Below, piece by piece: positions 34,649 through 46,313 of a stretch of DNA of 64,000 nucleotides. Position numbers and translations under genes: made by a program. Numbering within the stretch: the first letter of the stretch is position 1; each line of letters begins with the position of its first letter. The notes under the pieces are model-generated. The model was not told where the DNA came from. It searched no databases and saw nothing but the letters and a program-made list of their open reading frames with translations. Origin of the DNA: Glebionis coronaria (lineage: Eukaryota; Streptophyta; Magnoliopsida; Asterales; Asteraceae); NCBI GenBank assembly GCA_025667525.1, contig CM046882.1, forward strand, positions 18,860,488-18,924,487, read 5' to 3'.

Positions 34649-35115
34649 TCTGCCTGGTTGTTCGGTGGCATATACTCTGCCATGATAGCATAGATATTTA
34701 AATCCATGTTTGTTCGGATCCTGTACTAATAGAATGCATATCATGCCGCTCCAGCAGCTGTTAGACCAAGAATTATGACCCATACGAATCCCCCACTGAC
34801 TTCCAGTTTACCATCTTTACTTATGCAAGTGTCATTTCTCTCATGTAGAGCAGATTACCACTACAACTACACTCGTAACTGCCCTATGTATTCTTGCATT
34901 TACAGTTAGAACATTGGCACGTTGTCTTCTCTTTGCATTCATAAACATCTTCACAAGTGTTAACTCCATCTCCCTTGAACCCTGGTGGACACTTACAACC
35001 TTTGGTGTGGTCGACATCGATGCAAGCAGAGTAGGTTCTGCCGAGTTTAGAGATTTTCCAACAGCCTCCATTGTTAACTTCACAACGGAGAAGCTTCACT
35101 GTGTTGATATATGGA
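34649..35115 (-). pseudogene. Vacuolar sorting receptor fragment X (EGF, TM, tail)
   Basis: VSRs are type I membrane receptors that sort soluble proteins to the plant vacuole. On the minus strand this fragment reads an EGF-like repeat ([13 protein letters not shown], then [19 protein letters not shown]). Next comes a calcium-type EGF part ([17 protein letters not shown]), then a TAG where the family has Trp (about 34884). The SGNLLYMRE region, a transmembrane remnant and a tail resembling MDSEIRAIMAQYMP (here IYAIMAEYMPPNNQAE) follow. It starts abruptly at 35115, lacking the PA and middle domains. Frameshifts, the stop and the TRIM-like insertion downstream make it a dead fragment of unit X. 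Confidence 0.87.
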
Positions 35116-35231
35116 TCTAATAATTTTAGAGTGTTGATATATGGACCTAATAAGAAGGTCTAAAAACAAACCTAATTCTACATGTTGGGTTGTGATTGGT
35201 GAAATGTATGGGACCCACTATTTCATATTGA

Positions 35232-37160
35232 ATATATAGGAAAACTATTTGAGAAGCGAATACCATATGATTTCACAAGAACATCAACTAAAGGTAGCAA
35301 AACGGACGGGTTTGGTCAACGAACTAAAGGGTCCAAACGGGCAAAGTTGTGTTTCACATGTATATGTAGTTTTGAAGGTGTCTAGGATTGTTTATCAAAG
35401 TATTTGTGAGTGAAAATAAGTTTCTTCAATTATTTGCTCTTTTAAAAACAACTTTGAGAGTATGTGAGTTAGCTTATTTACTCGGCTTACGAGCTTATAT
35501 AAATTTTGAAAAGCTTATAAGCCCTTTTCTTTCCGGCTTATCAAGTCAAGCTTATGAGTTATGACCTTAGATAAGCCATAAGCTGAACTTAATAAGCTCA
35601 AGAGAAAAGATTAAAATTGGGCTTATGAGCTTTTCAAAATTTACATAAGCTCATAAGCCTTTAAATAAGCTAACAAAAACACCCCTTTATTTCAGTATTA
35701 AATAAGCCCATTTCAGCTTATATAACATAAGCCCCAATTTTATCCTGACCCGATAACACTAGCAAATGCCAAAAGCACACTACACGAACAAATGCATATT
35801 GCAGAAAGTGAGACCAGTATTGCATATTGCTTTGCCATAATGTCAAAAACTGATCAAGTAAAAACATAAAATTGACCGGTCTTATCTTATTGACCCGAGA
35901 AACCGATAAAAAACTAATCCAACTTTACCCTGACCCGATAACACTATCAGGTTAACGAATTTGGGTCAAAATAACTCAACAAGAATTTTCAACCTGATTT
36001 CACCGACCCGATTAGTCTTATAGGGTTAGATTCGAGTTCGGGCCATGTCAACCCAACTCTACTGACACCCTCGGTCACATCCGATCCGCGACCAATTATG
36101 CTCGACAAAATCACAAAAATGCCCATTTTTAAACCTATTTTACAAAATAGGTTACTTTTTACTCAAAAATAAAAAATACTCATAAATATTTAAAGTTTCG
36201 ACACCCTTGGGAAGCAGGAAAAACATCTAAATTTTGCAATTTTTTTTTAAAATATCGCAAAATATTTGCGAGATTTCATAAAAGAATCCACAAATTTTAA
36301 AAAATATTTAAAGAGCTGTCCGGGAATGCGTTTACCAGCAACGCAGTATGATGTTTTAGGTGTTATAAGGTGTTTGTTTTTTTGTGATGAAAGAGTATGC
36401 ATAAAAAATGAACTTATTACTAGCACATTTGATACTTTTTATAGCTTATTTTGTGCTAAAAAAGGTTGTATAATTTATTTTCTTAAAAATTTCATTTAAG
36501 CTTGTTTGGACCAAAACGCTTGACTCATCTGTTTTGAAATCTCTATAACGTTGACTTTATCATCTTTTTAAGCTTATTTAGGCTTTTAAACAACTTAAAT
36601 CAGCTTATTTAAGCTTTTTATGTTTTTAAAGGGGTGTTTGGTAATAGTTTAACAGTAACACACTTTTAGTGTGTTGCTCTTAAATTCGTTGCCAAGCACC
36701 CCCTTTAATATTTTCCAAAAAATTTAAATTTTTTAAGAAATTTCGTATTATTTTGCAAAAAATTTTATAAAAAAATTTGCATATATTTTTCGAAATTTCT
36801 CTAAATTTAGATATATTTTTTGCTTTGCAAAGGTGTCAAATTTTTAAATATTTATGTGAATTTGAATTATAAAAAAAGGAAAACTCTAGGGCTGCGTTTA
36901 GTTAGAGAGAAAACACCTTATTTTCTACAAAATGTTTCGTAGAAAAAAGGAAAAAAGAAATTGTGTCCAAATCAAAGTTTTCCAAAAAAGCATATAAGCC
37001 CTTTTCTTTTCGGCTTATCAAGTCAGCTTATGAGTTATGACTTTAGATAAGCCATAAGCTGAACTTGATAAGCTCAAGAGCAAAAATAAGGGCTTATGAG
37101 CTTTTCAAGCTTTACATAAGCTAAGAATCCCTTCAAATAAGCTAACCATAACACCCCTTT
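35232..37160. repeat. Spacer repeat of unit X, duplicated at 50038-51880
   Basis: About 1.9 kb non-coding, matching 50038-51880 in the same orientation over its whole length with substitutions and small indels (for example 'ggaaaactatttgagaag', 'gcaggaaaaacatctaaattttgc'). The short frame at 36266-36499 is not conserved as protein and is not a gene. Confidence 0.9.
35468..35673. repeat. Foldback MITE-like repeat (GTTAGCTTATTTA ends)
   Basis: The 206-bp palindromic unit has 'gttagcttatttactcggct...' at one end and its inverse '...agcctttaaataagctaac' at the other, with inverted arms of nearly 60 bp. Another copy is at 50275-50480. Partial copies lie near 1180-1440, 29850-30390, 36985-37150, 51735-51880 and 59145-59410. 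Confidence 0.75.
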
Positions 37161-37597
37161 ACTTCGGTATTAAATAAGTAGTTTTATTATACAAATTCTA
37201 GACGCCCCTTAAAACTGCTACTTTTATATCAATATGAGTACACATTACACAAAACACAAGAAGTAGATTAGCCCTTAATAGCCCATGACCAACAATAATA
37301 GTAACAGCCTTAAACTAAACAAGTGTGAGCATCAACTAAAGGAGTCAAAAGCGGGCCGGGTAATGGTCCAAACAAGCAATAATAAAGACGGCGTTAGGTA
37401 TTGTTTATCCAATTGACCAATTTGCTTAACAAAGTATTTGCGAGTGAATATGAGATTTCTAGAATACCCGTTTTAAATCCGCCTATTCTTAGAGAACATT
37501 TGTTAAACCTTAATTTTTAGGTTATTTTCCATATTTAACTCATAATAATAAGTGCATAAGTAAAAAAATGAGCTTAGGATGATATTAAACAGCTCGC

Positions 37598-38205
37598 AAG
37601 CCCCAAAACAAGGGGGTGTCTGTGTAAGCTTATTTGAGGGACTTATGAGCTTATTGAAAATATGAAAAGCTCAATTTTGTGGGCTTGTGAGTTTATAAAG
37701 TTCATAAGCTTAAATTTAAAGCTTTCTAAACCCAAAAAAGCAAGCTTATAAGCTTATATAGACCAATAAGCTCATAAGCCCAAAAACAAGAGGATATGTG
37801 CGAAAGCTTCTTTGAGGAACTTTTTTTAGGTATAGCTGGGACTTATGAGCTTATTGAAATTGTACTAAGCTTATTTGCTCATTTTTGTGGGCTTGTCCCC
37901 TTGAGCTTATAAAGTTCATAAGCTTGAAAAAATAAACTTCTAAGCCAAAAAAACGAGCGGATAATCTTACAGTATTTTCAATAAGCTCATAAGCCCAAAA
38001 ACAAGAGGATGCTTGCTATATTATTTGTATAACGTATGGGCTTATTGAAATTTTGATAAGCTTATAAGCTCATCTTTGTGGGCTTATCCCCTCGAGCTTA
38101 TAAAGGTCATAAGCTTGATAAAAAAATCTTCTAAGCCCGAAAAAACAAGCTTATAAGCTTACCATATGGTCAATAAGCCCTTAAAAATGCAAACAAAAGC
38201 ACCCT
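37598..38205. repeat. Three-unit tandem repeat, about 180-215 bp period
   Basis: Units start near 37598, 37777 and 37990, each beginning 'aagcccaaaaacaagaggat' or similar. Each continues through 'cttattgaaat...gctcat.tttgtgggcttgt.cccttgagcttataaagttcataagcttga'. The unit derives from the AAGCTTATAAGC foldback family. Non-coding. Confidence 0.8.
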
Positions 38206-38314
38206 TTGTTTTCAAGAGTAAAAAAGCAATTATAATAAGAAAATCTTAAATACCCCTTAAAACTGAGATGGTAACAATCTTAAACTAAAGAAGAAATTAT
38301 AGTTGGCCTTTGTT

Positions 38315-39553
38315 TCAGCTTGATATTAACAATGCTTTTTGTATGGTGATCTTGATGAAACTGTGTATATGTCTTTGCCTGATGGATATTTTGATAAAAA
38401 TGATAAAAGGGTTTGTAAGTTGAATAAATCATTGTATGGATTAAAACAAGCCCTTAGACAATGGAATGCCAAGTTAACTCAGGCTCTTATTGAACATGGT
38501 TTTGTACAGAGTAAAAGTGACTATTCTTTGTTTACCAAAAATAAGTCTGGGGTTTTTCTTGCATTACTTGTTTATGTGGATGATATTGTTGTTACTGGTA
38601 GCAGTGTGGATCATATTGAAGAGTTTAAAAAGTTTTTGAAAGGTAAGTTTCAGATTAAATATCTAGGAAAACTTAAATACTTTTTGGGTATTGAGGTTAT
38701 TGATACAGACTATGGATTGTGTCTTAATCAAAGAAAGTATTGCTTAGACTTGTTATCTGACTTTGGATTGCTTGCTTGTAAACCTTCTGCTACACCAATT
38801 GAGCAAAATCTTGTTATTGCTAGTGACCATACTGATTCTAATTATATGCTTGATAACATTAATGAGTATCAAAAACTTATTGGCAAAATTATATATCTTA
38901 CTCACACAAGGCCTGATATTTCATATGTTGTTCATTGCCTTAGTCAGTTTATGCATAAACCTCTTAAGTCTCATCTTAAAATTGCTCTTAAAGTTTTAAG
39001 ATACTTAAAAGGTTCTCCTGGTAAGGGAATTCATATTGTTAGGTGCCCAAATGTTTTTCTTGAGGCATTTGTGGATGCAGATTAGGCTAAGTGTTTAGTA
39101 ACTCAAAAGTCTGTCACTGGTTTTTGTTTACTTTTAAATGGGTCATTAGTATCTTGGAAAAGCAAAAAGCAAAATATCATTTATAAGTCTAGTGTTGAAG
39201 CTGAATATAGAGCCATGGCTTCAGTTACTTCAGAAATTGTTTGGGTCCTAAAAATCTTAAAGGACTTAAAATGTGAACATTTTTTGCCAGTTAAACTTTT
39301 CTGTAATAGTCAAGCTGCTACTAAAATAGCTGCTAATCCTATTTTCCATGAAAGAACAAGACATCTTGAAATTGATCTTCATTTTGTGAGAGATAAGATT
39401 CTGGCTGGTGTGATTAAAACTTGTAAGGTTAATACAGCAGATCAGACTATTGATATTCTTACTAAAGGGTTAGACAAGTTGCAACATGATTATCTTGTTG
39501 GTCAGTTAGGATTGTATGATTGCTTCCAGGTTCAGATCAAGGAGGGGTGTTGA
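38315..39553 (+). pseudogene. Copia reverse transcriptase and RNase H
   Basis: The RT part begins QLDINNAF. One missing base near 38337 then shifts into YGDLDETVYMSLPDGY. VCKLNKSLYGLKQALRQW and the catalytic LLVYVDDIVVTG (YVDD) follow, then FLGIEV. RNase H follows with an in-frame TAG at 39083-39085 in place of Trp (VDAD*AK). It continues as SVEAEYRAMAS, ERTRHLEIDLHFVRDKI and the C-terminus at 39553. So there is one frameshift and one nonsense mutation in otherwise well-kept coding sequence. Confidence 0.92.
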
Positions 39554-39942
39554 AATATTTGATCTAAATCCTGGTTTGTAGAATGTTGTTTGCTTGTTAT
39601 GTGTGTAGGGACTGAAGGTGTACCTGTTATAAAGTTGAAGGGTTAAAGAGACAAGTTAAGAAAGACTGGAGGGCTATATTTACCAAAGTGCCAAAGACCT
39701 TTTGCTAGGAGTATATAAGCTGGTCAACACCACCTTATCTTCATATCTTGCACCATCGTTCTCTCTCTCGTTTACACATAGTTATCAATTCATAGTTCTG
39801 GGTGATTGATATTATCTTGATCTTTTTGTAATCTTGTTTTTCTGTTTAAATCTTGTAAAACTATTATTAATTAGATATAGACCCATACCAGCTTTATTAT
39901 GTGGTGGGTTTGTTTTAGTAAAGTTGATTTGAGAATCATACA
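39548..39942 (+). repeat. 3' LTR of the truncated copia element
   Basis: About 395 bp from TGTTGAAAT to ATCATACA, with a TATA-like 'gagtatataagctgg' near 39707-39721. The right end is inferred from where flanking homology resumes. Confidence 0.7.
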
Positions 39943-40151
39943 TTTTTTATAAATTTTTTCAGAAGCTCACTCACAAAGATGTTAAGTCTCCTAAAGTAAA
40001 CTGAGAATTTCATGATTGTCGAGAAATAAACTTTGGTCTTAGATCCTTTGGGTGCACCGTGCACCCATCGTCTGGATTTGTATCTTGTTTTTCATCAGCA
40101 TACTTTACACAATTTCGTGAGTTCCGTGAATCTCAACTTCTGCATGGTTGT

Positions 40152-41495
40152 TCATGCCATGTACTTTTCCATGATAGCCCAGATCTCTGAATCCATGTAT
40201 GTCTGGACCCTGTACTTATTGAATGCATATCCTGCAGCTCCAGCAGCTCTCAAACCAAAAATTATGACCCATACGAATCCACAACTGACTTTTAATTTAC
40301 CACTGCAACTACACTCGTAACTTCCCCATGTATTCTTGCATTTACAGTTAGAACACTGGCACGATGTCTTCTCTTGGCATTCATCAACATCTTCACAAGT
40401 TTTAACTTCGTCTCCCTTGAACCCTGGTGGACACTTACAACCTTTGGTGTGGTCGTCATCGATGCAAGCAGAGTAGGTTCTGTCGAGTTTAGAGCTTTTC
40501 CAACAGCCTCCATTATTAACTTCACAGCGGAGTGCCCCGAAGCTTCATAGTGTTTATAACCATCACCGACAAACTTGACACCCTGCACAACTAGGCATTC
40601 AAAAACTCTCCCACGGAAAGTATCCATGCATGTTGTAATATTAGTAGCTGTGTCCATCCAACACCCACCATTATTATCTAGGCACTCATTTGTTTGCATA
40701 TCATCACTCAAACATACGACTGGCCCAGTCGTCTCCTCAAATCCTGAGCAAATGGCCTTCAGAACTGCTTGTTTTGCAAGCTTACCCCTATATTTTTTGT
40801 TGTTTATCACAAGAGTTGGCAGTATAGTGACATCTCCGCATGACCCTTTGCCTATCTGTGCTTCTTGCTCAGCCTTGAGGATTGCGTTATCAACATCTGC
40901 TTCTGTATCACTGACACACTCATTTATTTTATTTAAATCAACACCAAGTGACTTAATAACTTCCTCTGCACACTCTTTTGGTCTTTCATCGGACACCGGA
41001 TAGAAAAATCAGTAACATAATCCTACCAAATCCAAGGCTTTCCAGTTTCATTTGTTACTTTATAAAAACAAGCTTGCCTCAAATTTTGAACCACAACGTC
41101 TTTCCCATCATACACTTTACTAAAATCTTGCTCGGATCTGGAACACAATATCTTCCATGGTTGATACATTGTGATTTGCACTGTTTGCTCAACGTGAAAG
41201 CCTCAGGGCAATACCAATTGATATAATATGGTGTGAATTGAGTGTAGCCTTTTTTCTCAAGTATTTGAGCTGCCCCTTTAAGATCTTTAACAAAATTTAT
41301 TTGACTGTCACACTTGGCTCCACATTCGTCATTGTTATTCGTCCAAAACTCGTACTCTACACGCTCATTAGGGTGAGGGAGAGCTTCTGTCCAATCGATT
41401 TTTATATTTACCAAATCACCCTTAGTTAAAGCTTTTTTGATTGAATCCCCAAGTGCCTTAGTGATAAGTGCGGAATGAAGATACGTAACAAGCCA
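40152..41495 (-). pseudogene. Vacuolar sorting receptor pseudogene Y (middle, EGF, TM, tail)
   Basis: The minus strand carries most of a VSR after the PA domain: [71 protein letters not shown] and [49 protein letters not shown] and CLDNNGGCW are next, then EGF repeats in a shifted frame. A transmembrane stretch ([19 protein letters not shown]) and [14 protein letters not shown] with stop at 40152 complete it. Breaks include frameshifts near 41080 and 40540 and a deletion before the transmembrane segment. The N-terminal signal and PA domain are absent. No introns are apparent across 1.3 kb, so a processed copy is possible. Confidence 0.9.
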
Positions 41496-41714
41496 ATCCG
41501 AACTCATACGTGCACATCAAAGTTATATGACCAAAATATATGTGCACATCAAAGTTTTCATACCAAAATATAAATAAACAAAAGATAGTATGTCCCTAAA
41601 ACACTAAAGTTGTCATACCAAAATATAAATAAACAAAAGATAGTATGTCCCTAAAACACAAATTAGAAGTCACATACATGTAGATAAAATCGACAGTCAC
41701 ATAGGCTTGCTTGT

Positions 41715-43168
41715 TTAGGTGCTACTAGAACTACAATACTTGCATGAATCCTCAACAATGATTTGTACCTCCGGTGATGCACGTGAGAAGCCCAAGAAAA
41801 TTTCTAAAATCATCAACTTTTCATGGTCATAGTTACATTGTGTGAATATCCTCACCATCTTCAGCATATGTGACCTAGCCAAGATAAGCTTCACGAAATT
41901 CAACCGAGTCTTGTGGTTGACAAAACTTTTAATCTCTAGTTCGTTCAAATACTCCAACGTAATTCCCGCATACCATTTGACTCTTGCAGAACTTCCCTCA
42001 GATGTCTCATACATGCAACCGTCTATAATCTAAATCAAGTATCTTGCGTAACTATTTTGACATAATAAGAATAATTAAAAAACAGTAAGATAGATTTATG
42101 TAATTACCCTGCCGTAAGTTTCTCCAACTTCGGGGAGTTTTTCATAAGAAAGGCAAGAATAAACTGTTCTTTGCTTGTGAAGCATACACGATATAGAGAT
42201 AAGTCTTCGAGGTGTAATAAAGGGGTTGGCAGCTCTTGTGGAACTCTGGTATCAACAGAATCCACGTGCACCTAAAACAAATGTTAAAAATAAGCAAGCT
42301 TTTTCTTCCAATCTAGAATTGATTAAATATATATCATGAGAAGAAAATCACATTAATGAGGTCAAAAGATAGATACAAGGTTTCAATCACCGGTAAACAC
42401 ACAAATAGCTCAAATAGATCTGTAAAGGTGATTCCGCCATTGCTCCTACAGATATATGAACCGGGTATATTCTGCAGGAACTCACAATAGTCAAATAAGT
42501 TATGAAAGCTGAGGTATGCTAGGTATAACTTAATAAGATATAATTATTACCAGAAACACCGTCTTAAGCAGTGGACAACTAGATAGAATTTGTTGCAGTG
42601 TTCTTGTAGAGATAACTACTTCTGGTAGAAATAAGCTTTGAAGACTACCATATACATAAAATGTCAGTTCACTTGGTTGTTGGTCAAAACAACAACCAAT
42701 GAGACACAAGTATGTTAACTAACGGAATGAGAAGATAGATGAGGGCAACTTGTAGCCCGCATAAGCAAAGTCAAATTTTAACTTCTTAATGTTAGGTTTC
42801 CTCGACAAATGATCTAGTATAGGGTCGATTTTAACACGTTGGTCAGAGTAGACCAAAGAAAGGGCGAACTCATCTATCGGACCATCATGCATTAACAAAA
42901 CTTGCCCTACAGCGTAGATACGTTTACTCTTCGTGTCCATCTTTTGCCTTTCGGTTGGTTCCAAATGTTTTTGTTCTAGAATGGACGACTCGAACCCATC
43001 AACCGTTGATACTTGAAAAGTTTTTTCGTCAAACACGAGTTTAGGAATTTTGGTCCAACGGTACCTCCATTTCTTGGACAAGATACTTGTCCTTCCTGCC
43101 TCTTGAATCGTTATAAAACATAGTATCATTTCTATTATGAAGGAAGGAAGGTCGTTGAGCCTATCCAT
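41715..43168 (-). pseudogene. F-box/FBD gene copy 1 (one premature stop)
   Basis: F-box proteins of this class bind SKP1 in SCF ubiquitin ligases; the target is unknown. By comparison with copy 2 the exons are 42551-43168, 42352-42471, 42113-42271 and 41715-42029, all with phase-0 introns (403 codons). The F-box is MDRLNDLPSFIIEMILCFIT...SKKWRYRW. The C-terminal FBD-like end is LNELEIKSFVNHKTRLNFVKL. A TAG at 42719-42721 (codon 150) replaces the CAG found in copy 2, and the frame stays open after it. The third intron has a GC donor where copy 2 has GT. Everything else is intact, so inactivation looks recent. Confidence 0.87.
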
Positions 43169-43581
43169 ACCCCCGATATTATAGTTTGCTGCAAAAATTT
43201 TTGATGTGAAAATATATTTATAACATCGTTGAGTACACGAACAATAAGCCTAAAACATACGAAGTGACAACTTATAATCCATTTATAACAAATTCTAATC
43301 GAACATAATAGAAGTAGAGATATAATTTTCTTATTAGAGCACAAGTAACATACGAAGTATTTTCCTCAAACACGAGTTTAGGAGTTTTATGATACAGAAT
43401 GAAACAACTTATAAAATCAGAGGGAACTTAGTTTTAGAGGATAAGTAGTTCGCTTATTTTGCTTAGACAAATATGAGGGAATGTTCACTTTGATTTTGCT
43501 TCTACCTCAGCTTGCGGAATGTCAAGTGGAATCATCTGTATTTGGAACTCTCTTGTCTTTCGTAAATCTCAAATTTCTTGT

Positions 43582-44137
43582 TGTTGGGTCAAAAATTTGA
43601 TGTGGCAGAAACTCAAAATCGAAGAACATTTACTCAAGCGTTGACAAGAGTAATACAAGAGTTGACAAGAGCAATGTAGGCGTTGACAGAATTCAACAAA
43701 AGTCAAACACAGTCAACAAAAGTCAACGCTGATGGATTTGATGGAGAATTCTATTTGGGGAATATATTGAGTATATTATTTATGATATACACAATATATA
43801 GTTTATCTAAATAGAAGATTTAGATGTTTATTTGATTTTATCTCTTGTAGATTATGTTCCTTCCACTATAAAAGGAACAAGGGTCTTAGGTTTTATTCAT
43901 ATAATTCATTCACAATGTAAACCTAAACGTGTGTGTGCACTAGACGTGGGATTCAATGTATACACGTCTAGTGGATGTTTGTTATTAATATAATGAACAT
44001 CCCAATTGTTTTAATTCATGTTTTGTGCCTAAACACTTTGTTAATGGTTGTTGTTCTAATTCCGCTTTGATTGTTTAATCATATGAACAATGATCATTCC
44101 TAGTAGCTTCAAATATCCGGAAACCAAGGTTTCCACA
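43582..44137 (+). repeat. 5' LTR of the non-coding LTR element
   Basis: 556 bp, TG...CA ends. The TATA-like 'ccactataaaaggaac' near 43864-43879 probably drives the element's transcript. It contains several 'gttgacaaga' and 'agtcaac' words. Confidence 0.93.
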
Positions 44138-44138
44138 A

Positions 44139-44151
44139 TTGGTATCAGAGC
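44139..44151 (+). promoter_or_regulatory. Primer binding site (initiator Met-tRNA type)
   Basis: TTGGTATCAGAGC begins one base after the 5' LTR. Confidence 0.92.
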
Positions 44152-44635
44152 CTCGTGGCTCGTGATGCTAGGACCAACAAGGTGTTCGTGTTTCGAGAAG
44201 AAAAGAAAAATCCGTCTAGGGTTTTTCTGGACGTTTTTGTGTGCGCAGCAGTATTCAGAAGGTCATAACTTTTTATTGGACCGTTGGATCGTCACGAAAT
44301 TTTATATGTGTGTTCTACATACATAGATCTAAACATCCACCAGAGGGATTGTCATGTTTTATCCCCAGGAAAAAGTTATTAAGCGTCAAAGTCAGCAGGG
44401 GTCATATGCTGTTTTCTGTGAACAGTAATAGTAAAAACGAGATTTCTCCTTCGTTAACCGTTGGATCGTCGTGAAATTCGATCTGTAGGTTCTTGACACT
44501 TATATCTAGGATCTCACCGAAGGGATCTTCGATCTGAGCATTTATGAAGAAGTTATTCGCTGTCGAAGTTCACTGCAATTTATGGATTTTCACATGAAAT
44601 AATGATTTAGGGTTTATAAAACCTTAGATCAATTA

Positions 44636-44890
44636 GCCGCTGATGGGAGTTATTTAGACGCTGATACATGTTGGTGTGATGCTGATAGATGTTGGTGTGA
44701 CGCTGACAAGGCATGGATGAGACGCTGATGACGTCAGCGTTTGGGACAAGACGCTGACAAGGTTTAAAGTTGACGCTGACGTTTGTTATTTAGGCGCTGA
44801 CAGGCTTAATTTTGACGCTGACAGAATAAGTCAACGCTGATAGGTTGACAGTGTCGTCCGATATATGAATTCCAACGCTGATAGGTATTG
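44636..44890. repeat. Cluster of GACGCTGA(C/T) motifs
   Basis: The word (G/A)(A/C)CGCTGA occurs more than ten times in about 250 bp at irregular spacing ('agacgctgatac', 'tgacgctgacaagg', 'ggcgctgacagg', 'caacgctgatagg'). It is also present once in each LTR. It lies in the non-coding leader of the element and is not a simple tandem repeat. Confidence 0.8.
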
Positions 44891-45757
44891 TCCGATATCG
44901 GAAAATGCAACTGGTAAAGATATTGGACAGGAGAGGATATTGGACAACACAAGGAAGGCTGTTGTTTGAGAGAATTGATACGGTTTGAGCACACAAAAAG
45001 GAGGATTATACACACGAAGGTACATGGAATCTCCGTTTTAATTTAGAATATCATGATGATATTTATGGCTCGGATATTTTGAAAGGGATTAATGATTTTA
45101 ATGCGAGTTAGCAACAATTCGTGAAGTAATTTATTGGATTTGATTATGTAATCGGGGTAGCCTTGTAAAAGAGTTATCCGTCTTAATGCTTTTACATATG
45201 ATATGAAGATTAAGATTCTTCATGAAGAGGTGTTAGCTTAAGGGGAAGAATTCTTATGGTAAGTTTGATGATTGAAGAAGATTTTCGCGAGTTTGTGTTT
45301 TATCATATCTTTAAATCATGGAGGGATACCATTGGTTTGAAGATAACTTGTTCGTGCTTTACATGGTTGGTGATGAAGACTTGTCATAACACTTGAAGGA
45401 GTTACATTATCGTGCTCAGTGTCTCACAAAGGATGAGAATATTGACAAGGGATCGAGGTCTACTTATATTTAGTCATTTGTATAAGTTTTTCATCACGTG
45501 GATAGTACAAGACATGGAACACAAGGTTGGGTTATTCTACTTCTACATCAAAAATATTATATTAATTGTTCTTCAAGATCATTACATAGAGCTACATTTG
45601 GAGAATCTTCAAAGATTGCATACATTGTTTACTTCCTTGTTGATGTGACAAAAAGGGGAAGAAATACATGCTACACTTGAGGGGAAGCAATTTGAAGATC
45701 ATGTACAACTTACAAGAGATACACATAGAGTTTTGCCACCATCAACTAGGGGAAGAT

Positions 45758-46313
45758 TGTTGGGTCAAAAAGTTGATGTGGCAGAAACTCAAAATCGAAG
45801 AACATTTACTCAAGCGTTGACAAGAGTAATACAAGAGTTGACAAGAGCAATGTAGGCGTTGACAGAAGTCAACAAAAGTCAAACGCAGTCAACAAAAGTC
45901 AACGCTGATGGATTTGATGGAGAATTCTATTTGGGGAATATATTGAGTATATTATTTATGATATACACAATATATAGTTTATCTAAATAGAAGATTTAGA
46001 TGTTTATTTGATTTTATCTCTTGTGGATTCTGTTCCTTCCACTATAAAAGGAACAAGGGTCTTAGGTTTTATTCATATAATTCATTCACAATGTAAACCT
46101 AAACGTGTGTGTGCACTAGACGTGGGATTCAATGTATACACGTCTAGTAGATGTTTGTTATTAATATAATGAACATCCCAATTGTTTTAATTCATGTTTT
46201 GTGCCTAAACACCTTGTTAATGGTTGTTGTTCTAATTCCGCTTTGATTGTTTAATCATATGAACAATGATCATTCCTAGTAGCTTCAAAGATCCGGAAAC
46301 CAAGGTTTCCACA
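45758..46313 (+). repeat. 3' LTR of the non-coding LTR element
   Basis: 556 bp, the same length as the 5' LTR with eight substitutions. Followed by CTTGT and resumption of the LINE2 endonuclease. Confidence 0.93.

Larger units (their letters stand above)
38308..39942 (+). mobile_element. Ty1/copia element, 5'-truncated (RT-RNase H-3' LTR)
   Basis: The element begins inside the reverse transcriptase (about 38308) and runs to a 3' LTR. The purine tract AAGGAGGGGTG (about 39538-39548) precedes LTR start TGTTGAAATATTTG. LTR, gag, protease, integrase and the RT N-terminus are absent to the left, where the tandem repeat ends. The right flank at 39943 onward matches the sequence at 32735, so the 3' boundary is close to 39942. 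Confidence 0.88.
43582..46313 (+). mobile_element. Young non-coding LTR retrotransposon, 2.7 kb
   Basis: The 556-bp LTRs (43582-44137 and 45758-46313) begin TGTTGGGTCA and end GGTTTCCACA. They are flanked by CTTGT (43577-43581, 46314-46318) within LINE2. The primer site TTGGTATCAGAGC starts at 44139, and a purine tract AGGGGAAGAT precedes the 3' LTR. The 1.6-kb interior has no gag or pol motif in any frame. I count eight differences between the LTRs (about 1.4%), so this is the youngest insertion here. Ends and primer suggest Ty1/copia machinery, but the helper family is unknown. Confidence 0.93.

Noticed and set aside
36266..36499. A 77-residue protein
   Set aside because: The duplicate spacer at 51080-51310 breaks the frame, so coding is not conserved.
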